Translations under genes and position numbers: made by a program
The notes under the pieces: model-generated
The model's input: the letters and a program-made list of their open reading frames with translations, nothing else
Databases searched by the model: none
What the model was told of the DNA's origin: nothing
NCBI GenBank assembly: GCA_009829735.1
Contig: CM020619.1
Coordinates: 30,220,063-30,284,062, forward strand
DNA: 64,000 nt
Source: Pyropia yezoensis
Taxonomy: Eukaryota > Rhodophyta > Bangiophyceae > Bangiales > Bangiaceae
Direction of reading: 5' to 3'
Part shown: positions 57,625-64,000 of the stretch, one piece after another
How positions within the stretch are numbered: position 1 is the first letter of the stretch
Layout: each line of letters starts with the position of its first letter

Positions 57625-59946
57625 AACGTGTGCATGAATGCCCACGTTCTAAAAAAAAAGCCAGATGCCTCTCTCAGGAAGCGGTCCATGTAACGGTTTG
57701 TTGCTTTTGCATGACTTGTGAAAGGTGGGAAGGCAAACGACGGGAATAGCCGGTTTGGAACAATAATGCACCCCAGAGCCTCCATCGTACATTTGCAAAT
57801 TGCCGGGGGAGAGCCCGTCGGGCCTTGGCTACCGCGGTCCGCCGAGACGTGAGAAGGAGAAATCGTTCTGGACGCAGCAGTGTACGTGATGGTGCACGTA
57901 AGGTAAGAACGTCAAAGAGAGTGTTACTCCGCGGGGAAGCGCTCGGGCAAAAGTCCTGCACAGCGTTCAGAAGTACAAAAAAAAAAGGGTCCCATGAAAA
58001 CTCTAAATGAGAGAAGACCTCACAAGATGTGTACAGCCGCAATTTCATGTTTACAAAACATAAGCCAATAGGCGATCAAGAGTTTTCGTGCTTTTTATCG
58101 GAGTTCCGCTCTGACCTGCGCATGACAGTTCTCGGGCTTTACCGTCGTTCTGAGCCACCCAGTTAACTGTTAGGATGGCATTAAATGTCAAAGTATATTT
58201 GTGATGCACTGTCCTCAAATGCTTGAGGGCATTAAGCAAGAAGTGCGCCCACTTATTTCTCCAATGCCAGAAGAGTACAAATTCGCTTGGATGTACTGCG
58301 CTTTAATTCAGCGCAGGCTTGTGCGAGTGCACACACCTTGGGGCAGCATCCCCGTGCTTTATTCACGGCTGCATACAATTGGCTCATGGACGGTCCAATG
58401 ACAGTTCAGTTCACTCAATGACCGCAGACGTGCAGATTTGATACACGTGGCAAAGTTTGATACTTTTTAGCAGGCGCGCTTCACACCCTGTTTGTAGTTA
58501 TCGAGTGCTTGGATCTTTGATTATTATTGTGTCTGCTCTCGCAACTACCATGCGTAGCATGCTATAACAGGCTAGCGCGCAACCGAGAGGCGTCGCGGCA
58601 CCGCTCCAGGTGTACAAGGTCGGTCGGTTGCACATCTTTGCCTCTCACTCTTTGAGACATGGTCAAGATGTCCTGCGGTGAAGCAGCCGCCCGGCTTCAG
58701 CAATCCCTGTGAAGATCGGTGCCCTCAGCGACAGATAGCTGAAGGCTTCCCGTTGCACCCGGAGCGAAGGAATGGAGCAACAGAGATGATTACTCATGTA
58801 TCAGTGGTAAGACTGAACGAAGGGAACAACTCATGCTGAGCTGCATCAGAAGCGCCATGAGCTCTTTCAGTTTGTGCGAGTCTTTTTTATGAATTAGTTA
58901 GAGCTCTTCTCTTCTCTCTCTCTCTATTCTTCCTCCGCACTGAGCGTGAGTGAAGGATCCTTCTGTCGGGCAAGACGGATGAAAAGAAACTAATCGACGT
59001 CAGCCATCTCAGATTTATCACATCCGGTCGGGCGAAGCGAGCCACTGGCGGCTCGTCCCCCCACTGCCGAATCTGGATCCTACCAACTGGCGGAGAGCAG
59101 TCGACTTCATCCGATGGCGTAAGCCGTGTGACCACTTTCCGAGTTTGATTGCCTCTTGAGGTGGTACTTGGCTATTTTCTTGTACACTTGTTGTCAAATA
59201 ACTGCTCGTCGTAGCCCTTCGGAGAACGCCCTTCCACCCAATCGCATTCAACGGGCGATCAACCGTGACGCTCAGAGCATAACTAAGCGGACGGCCGCAA
59301 GGGAGGGCTGGCAACAGTGTACACAAGAGTTTTAATCGAGACCACGGCGTGGCTTGAGGACAGTCTGGTGCGGCCGGCAGCAACCACGGCCTGACCGGAT
59401 CGTCGGCGTGCGTTTTAGCACACAAGAGAAATAGTTCTTCTCTGAACGTGGAAGGTGAGGCACATGGTACGCCTGTCGCGAGGCTATCGTCAGACAACGC
59501 GGATGCGAATGTGGACGTCTAACATGGTATTCAGAAAATTGCCACGCAGTACGCCGCAGACTCCAGATCGCCTCCCAGTGTGCCTTGAAAAAGAGGAATG
59601 GTCTCGGTGATAGTTACGCCCCACTTTTTTCAGGAAGGGGAGAATACAAACCACCAGTCTTGATTTTCAATATACAAGGAGCTATCGTCGGTCGGGTAGA
59701 TCGACTCGAATAATACGCAATAATTCTGAAGGCCCAGTGTTGCTCCCGACTAGGTTTGTGCAACACGCCTAATTCTCGAAGGCGCATGGGCAGATGACGC
59801 CCGACAGCACGCCGGGGCACGCCCCACAAATTTCAACACACCTAACATGCCCAAGTACAATTCGCCGCAGTATTCAAATGTTTCTGCCGAATATCGTTCC
59901 CGCAATAAATGTGGGCAGAACCGCAATGCGACACAATGAGGCACCG
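57625..59946. other. AT-richer stretch without recognisable genes
   Basis: No ORF longer than about 160 codons with a credible pattern is seen, and no further rRNA blocks. A (CT)n run lies at 58,905-58,926. Composition is near balanced, in contrast to most of the window. Confidence 0.4.
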
Positions 59947-60957
59947 CCCTGTCTCGGAAGGCTCAGATGTGCAACAGCACAGGTCCTTGCGAACGTCGAA
60001 CGGACGTCGTCCGAGACCCGAGCACTGTCGGCCAGCTTGGTGGTGGGCGCGTGCGGGGGGGTCGATGACCGCTGCCGAGATGGCACGCGGCGGTTGGGTG
60101 CTGTTGCACATGTGAGCCTCCCGAGACAGGGTGAGCATCGTCGATCAGGATTGATGACATGCCAGCGAAAAAAATTTCAGTTCCGCGGAAGCTTGCCACA
60201 TCGTCCCAAAGTATTTATAGATGGCAAATTACGACCTACAGCACGCCCCTTTCCGGAGGGGCGTGCAGGCGACAATCGCGCGCCATCGGCCTTCGCAGCT
60301 GGGGAGACCATACTCTCTACGGCGCAAGCACCGGCGGGCAGTTGCGAAGTGGATGCTCTAGCCGGCAACTACCGCTACCACCACCGCCTGACTAAGCCCT
60401 TAGCACAGACGCTTTGCACACCCGGCACTGGCGTAGTCAGAGTCTGGATGCTTCTGGACGAACAGCAAAATGGTCGTGACAAATATACTCCTATCTCTCG
60501 TACCGAAAATACCCTTGAAAAGCCCTGCTATGAGTCAGGGTTGCCAGACTTCGATGACAATAATTCATTTTATGCTTCGGGGCATTTAAGTGTTTTGTTA
60601 TTATTGTTCTTACAGTTTTCTATGTCTTGGATGCCGAGCGCAACAGTAACGGTGTCTCGCAGCAGTGTCTCAGCCAGTCGTTCACCAGGAATTCGAAGCC
60701 AATCGTGCAGGAATGCAACCCACTGTTGCTGTTGCACGCATCTGCCAAAGAAAGGAAAACCGCCATATCATGGCCAGTTGAGATGCTATGCTATTGTTGC
60801 CACAATTTTTGCTCAGAAGATGAGCATCTGCAACAGAATTCCAGCGATGTGGAGCAGGCTTCTCGTCTACGCATTGGCGCCGCAGACGCAAGATGATATG
60901 GTGGCCGGGTACACGCCAATGGAAATACATTCCCAGACAACTGGCATGTTCTGTTGA
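59794..60957 (+). CDS. Doubtful 387-codon ORF
   Basis: The frame is open for 387 codons in DNA of balanced composition, which is longer than chance usually gives. It has no recognisable domain, is rich in Cys/Arg/Ser, and runs straight through a 185-bp MITE-like insertion (59,947-60,131). One hydrophobic stretch, LSVLLLLFLQFSMSW, lies at about 60,588-60,632, where the DNA looks like an intron end (T-rich, TTCTTACAG). I think it is more likely non-coding. Confidence 0.2.
   Translation: MTPDSTPGHAPQISTHLTCPSTIRRSIQMFLPNIVPAINVGRTAMRHNEAPPCLGRLRCATAQVLANVERTSSETRALSASLVVGACGGVDDRCRDGTRRLGAVAHVSLPRQGEHRRSGLMTCQRKKFQFRGSLPHRPKVFIDGKLRPTARPFPEGRAGDNRAPSAFAAGETILSTAQAPAGSCEVDALAGNYRYHHRLTKPLAQTLCTPGTGVVRVWMLLDEQQNGRDKYTPISRTENTLEKPCYESGLPDFDDNNSFYASGHLSVLLLLFLQFSMSWMPSATVTVSRSSVSASRSPGIRSQSCRNATHCCCCTHLPKKGKPPYHGQLRCYAIVATIFAQKMSICNRIPAMWSRLLVYALAPQTQDDMVAGYTPMEIHSQTTGMFC
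59947..60131. mobile_element. 185-bp MITE-like element with 34-bp terminal inverted repeats
   Basis: The ends CCCTGTCTCGGAAGGCTCAG... (59,947-59,980) and ...CTCCCGAGACAGGG (60,098-60,131) are inverted copies matching at 32 of 34 bases. The 117-bp interior is GC-rich. Small size and near-perfect TIRs indicate a recently active non-autonomous DNA element. A target duplication is not obvious. Confidence 0.65.
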
Positions 60958-62364
60958 TGTACACGAGTCACAGTTGGGTGATACTCATTAAGCCGCTCTA
61001 TTGGTACGACAACCGATCGATGATTCAATGAATGTTTCTAACAAGTTCAGTGATAGCCTCGCATCCCTGCTGTAAATACGCGCGACGCGGTGCCTGCGCG
61101 GAGCATTAGTAGAGTCACTTTTATCAGTCATCGCGTGCGACTCAGCGGTATCACTCATAGCTTAGCAGTATACTTGTGACTGACCAATTTGTGTGCGTCT
61201 GCGCGCTCCGGGGCGCGAGCCTTAGCAAAACACATGTGCACCGGCCAGATGGAGGAAAAAAAATCGATCAGGAGGGCTTTGAAGGTACGTCCGAAGTGAT
61301 TGCTGCATCTTTGAAAAAATGGCCCCGAGAGCGCCTATCGCATGGTGGTCACGCAGGGCCAAGGGGGTTGAAAAGTGGGTGGCGATAGCTCCCGCGCGCG
61401 CCCCGGAGCGCCCCCCGGGCGAGGAGCACAAACCGTGTCGAGACCAGCCCTTTTCGAGTCGGCCGGTCTCATAGGAACCTGGCATGTGGGATCACGTCAC
61501 TCATAATGCAAACCCATTGGGGACAGCATGGCCATGACCATGAAACCACACAGCGCGTAGAAGGGCTCACCTCAAAAGCCTCTATAGACTGGAGTTCGCG
61601 ATGCACATGCTGTACCGCATGTACGCTCCGCCAATACGCTTGGCCCCAAAAAGCGGCGATTCTCTGAACGTGGTTTCATACTCTTCGTATACGATTGAAA
61701 AATATGCGCGCCCGTCGTTAGAGCCGGAATTACGGTTGGAGCTTTTTCGAAGTGCTGTTCGCCTTTACGTTTGCGTGTTGCTCGGGTTCGGTGTGGCTCG
61801 GGTTCGAACACGCCAGCCCCTTGCTCGTTTCTCAGCCCCGGCGGCCTCTCTACGTTTGGAGACTGTAAGATTTATCCGCAGCGTAGACACAGCAGGCCCA
61901 CTGCGCATGTGGGGGACGTCTGACCACGCGAAGGTCGCTCCTACGATGTGAGACCCCCAACCCGACGGCGTTCGCAGTGGTCTGGCCTGGGGGAGAGGAG
62001 TGTGAGAGGTTGGGAGCCAGCGAGTTTTCGGCCAGCGCCTTCTGGCGAACCAACGTGGTGCTGGCAAGCTGGTGTGTGCAGTTTGCGGTGGGCCAGTGCG
62101 CTGTCCACCGCTCGAGCCGCGGTTGTGTGTGCCACTACTCATGCTTGTCGCCGCCGTGGATTGAGCGGTGTTCGGGTGGGTGGCACTGCGACACGGAGCG
62201 CAGGACGTCGTCGCCTTAGAACGTGAGCGACCACCACGCTCTGGCATTGCTGCTTGGGCTTCATGCCCTTGTAACTAGTTGGTGCTACAGAGGAGGCACC
62301 GTCCATTGCTGCGACACGGTACCTTGCGCACTCTGACGGGGCACTTGCGGTGGGGGGGGGGGCC
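60958..62364. other. Intergenic region, nothing recognised
   Basis: Small ORFs on both strands lack any family pattern. Composition rises from balanced to GC-rich at about 61,900-62,000. The last 150 bases contain the 5' flank of the NB-ARC gene, with a 10-base G run just before its start codon. Confidence 0.4.
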
Positions 62365-64000
62365 ATGAATACTGCTGCGGCTGCACCCTCGCCGAGTCAG
62401 TACTGTCTGCCTCCGGCACGGGACGACGTCGCGTGGCGGGATCTGATGCGGCCTTGTGGGGGGATCTTGCAGCTGGTCCAGAGCCCAGTCAAGGTCCCGA
62501 TCGGGCGTGTCCGCACGATCAGGCTCGAACTGGTGCGGGTATGGGTGTATTGCGGCTTGCACTACGTGCGGGCGCCGGTGGACACCACAGCCTGCACGCC
62601 GCCAGTCCCTGAGGACCTGCCGCCGTTGGACCAGCCCAACACGAACTTTTCCTTCGTCCCCCTCAAGCGGGACAAGCCGTTTTCGCGTCCGTCATTTTCT
62701 GTTCACATTTTTTGCGCCCCCGCGGGCAGAGATATCCGTGGAATTGATGGGCGGTGGGTGCTGGAACTCACCGCGCCAGTACACAGCGCTTCCCCGCTGC
62801 GGTTTTGTGCTGGGTCAAGGGAGCAAGCGGAGCAGTGGGAGCGGCAGCTGCGTATGCGCGCGGCCCCGCTGACGGTCGTCTGGTCCTGCCATGTGGGGAT
62901 GCCTGTTGAAGGGAACACCAGTGGCGATGGCGTGGTGAGAGCCGAAGTGGTTGGACCGAGCAGCCTGGCCGCATTGAGTGCTATGCACCGCGCCGCACGT
63001 CATGTGCTCAGCGATGATGTTCTGGTGGGCGTGGCGGGCATGGCGACGGCATTTTCGTCGGAGGCGGTACACAGGCTTGCCGTTGGCGCTGGGCCTGTGG
63101 TGGGGATGGCATTTGCTGGGCTGGGATTTTTTCTGCGCGTTCTCGTGGCTGTGCAGTCGACGTCAGGAGCTGCACTCAGCGTGGCGGAAGAACTGAACAA
63201 CCTGCGCGGCATGCTATGGAACGACCTTCTTCCGGCCCTTCGAGATTTGCCGGACGATGGGAGCGTGGACGTGAACGGCCTGATGAACCGGCTGGGTGAT
63301 CTGATGGCGGACGCGGAGGTGATCTCTGGGCAGCTGCATCATCTGGTGCGGTCACGTTCGGCGCGGCTGCGGACGGCCGTTTCATCTGCCCTTCACGTCC
63401 AGGAGGTGGAGCCCGTTTTAAGGGACCAACTCTTGGACTGTCGGCGCCGTGCCGACGAAGTTTGGCGGCTCTGTCAGCTAGCCCTTGGTCGTCATGGCAT
63501 CAGCGTCGCTCACAAGACGCAGCAGACCGTCATTGCTGCCGCTGAGCAGACGCAGCAGGTGATCATTGAATCTCGGGAGCAGATCCATAATGTGGTGAAC
63601 TCATCTACGGAGGTGATGCGACAGGACTTCACACGGATTGCTGAGCGGGTGCGGCGCAATGACAGGGCGGCTGCGCCTCACTCGATCGCGCACGATGCTG
63701 CACAGGAACTCCCTCTCCTTCCTCCCAACGTCTACATTAACTGGGAGGACCAGACACAAGCTGCATCGCGGCTGTACTCAGCCGTAATTAAGGCGGACTC
63801 GACTGCATGCGCGGCGCTTGGGGTGCGCGGGATGGGAGGGGTGGGGAAGACGCTTTCTTGCCTGCTCGTCGCGCACCGAATCGCTCATCAGGCGGATGGT
63901 CAGAGTCGGTTCCCTGACAGCGTCCACTGGGTGCAGCTATCTTCGGAGGTTGGCCCTGCTGATGTGACGCAACGGGTGTGCGATCTGGCGACGGGCCTGT
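62365..64000 (+). CDS. STAND/NLR-like protein: PH-like domain, helical region, NB-ARC (partial)
   Basis: From ATG 62,365 (in-frame stop TAA upstream at about 62,272) 545 codons stay open to the window end. Residues about 35-163 look like a PH domain: alternating strands, RWVLELTAP, then LRFCAGSREQAEQWERQL with the usual C-terminal helix and invariant Trp (residue 158). Residues about 220-264 are a Gly/Ala-rich hydrophobic helical stretch (GAGPVVGMAFAGLGFFLRVL), followed by helices that could form a bundle of the MLKL/HeLo kind; this is inference. Residues 386-434 are a long amphipathic, probably coiled-coil helix. At 489-496 stands GMGGVGKT, the NB-ARC Walker A, followed by SVHWVQLSSE, the second strand. 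STAND ATPases act as ligand-gated immune or cell-death switches. Sensor repeats, if any, lie beyond the window. No intron is needed. Confidence 0.8.
   Translation, partial: MNTAAAAPSPSQYCLPPARDDVAWRDLMRPCGGILQLVQSPVKVPIGRVRTIRLELVRVWVYCGLHYVRAPVDTTACTPPVPEDLPPLDQPNTNFSFVPLKRDKPFSRPSFSVHIFCAPAGRDIRGIDGRWVLELTAPVHSASPLRFCAGSREQAEQWERQLRMRAAPLTVVWSCHVGMPVEGNTSGDGVVRAEVVGPSSLAALSAMHRAARHVLSDDVLVGVAGMATAFSSEAVHRLAVGAGPVVGMAFAGLGFFLRVLVAVQSTSGAALSVAEELNNLRGMLWNDLLPALRDLPDDGSVDVNGLMNRLGDLMADAEVISGQLHHLVRSRSARLRTAVSSALHVQEVEPVLRDQLLDCRRRADEVWRLCQLALGRHGISVAHKTQQTVIAAAEQTQQVIIESREQIHNVVNSSTEVMRQDFTRIAERVRRNDRAAAPHSIAHDAAQELPLLPPNVYINWEDQTQAASRLYSAVIKADSTACAALGVRGMGGVGKTLSCLLVAHRIAHQADGQSRFPDSVHWVQLSSEVGPADVTQRVCDLATGL

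Overview
The window looks like nuclear DNA of a eukaryote with a very GC-rich genome. Genes lie on both strands, some have short GT-AG introns, and the gene content includes a MAPKK-type kinase, a mitochondrial uS2 ribosomal protein and a CENP-C-motif protein. Long poly-G/poly-C tracts and CCG/GGC repeats fill coding and non-coding DNA alike. A GC-rich alga, for example a bangiophyte red alga of the Porphyra/Pyropia kind, fits this, but that is inference and not proven by the window. Many genes are split into two or three reading frames exactly at homopolymer tracts. I treat most of those breaks as probable consensus errors, because the two copies of one 8.3-kb segment differ almost only by such indels.

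Layout. 1-4.4 kb: the edge of an unidentified minus-strand ORF, then low-complexity GC-rich DNA. 4.4-15.2 kb: a class II DNA transposon (CACTA/Plavaka-like, CMC group) with imperfect terminal inverted repeats, subterminal repeats, a four-exon transposase on + and a divergent 856-aa accessory ORF on -. A 500-N gap follows at 15,596-16,095. The next 8.3 kb (16,096-24,416) repeats 7,274-15,595 almost exactly and is best explained as two overlapping contig ends that were not merged. 24.6-25.0 kb: a MITE-like element. 27.6-33.2 kb: a roughly 1,885-residue protein with a Gly-rich N-terminus and a MAPKK-like kinase domain. 33.6-36.4 kb: a divergent gene pair, a 229-aa two-exon protein with a mitochondrial-type N-terminus (-) and mitochondrial uS2 (+). 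36.6-36.8 kb: a 12-bp minisatellite. 37.3-43.9 kb: two nearly abutting minus-strand ORFs, a long disordered one and one carrying a CENP-C motif; they may be one gene. 45.4-46.4 kb: an Ala-rich plus-strand ORF.

46.4-55.7 kb is a retroelement cluster. A Pro-rich gag-like gene (-) with its 5' LTR lies head to head with a decayed Ty3/gypsy element (+). Both carry the same primer-binding site. The protease region of the gypsy element is interrupted by a 970-bp solo LTR with a 5-bp target duplication, and its reverse transcriptase is cut off before the catalytic YxDD box. 56.1-61.9 kb is an AT-richer block, unlike its flanks, that holds a degenerate 5' fragment of a eukaryotic SSU rRNA gene, a fold-back element and a 185-bp MITE-like element.

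At the right edge (62,365 to the window end) an open reading frame encodes a STAND/NLR-like protein with a PH-like N-terminal domain, a hydrophobic helical region, an amphipathic helix and an NB-ARC P-loop. This combination is the best candidate here for an undescribed system, probably immune or cell-death signalling.
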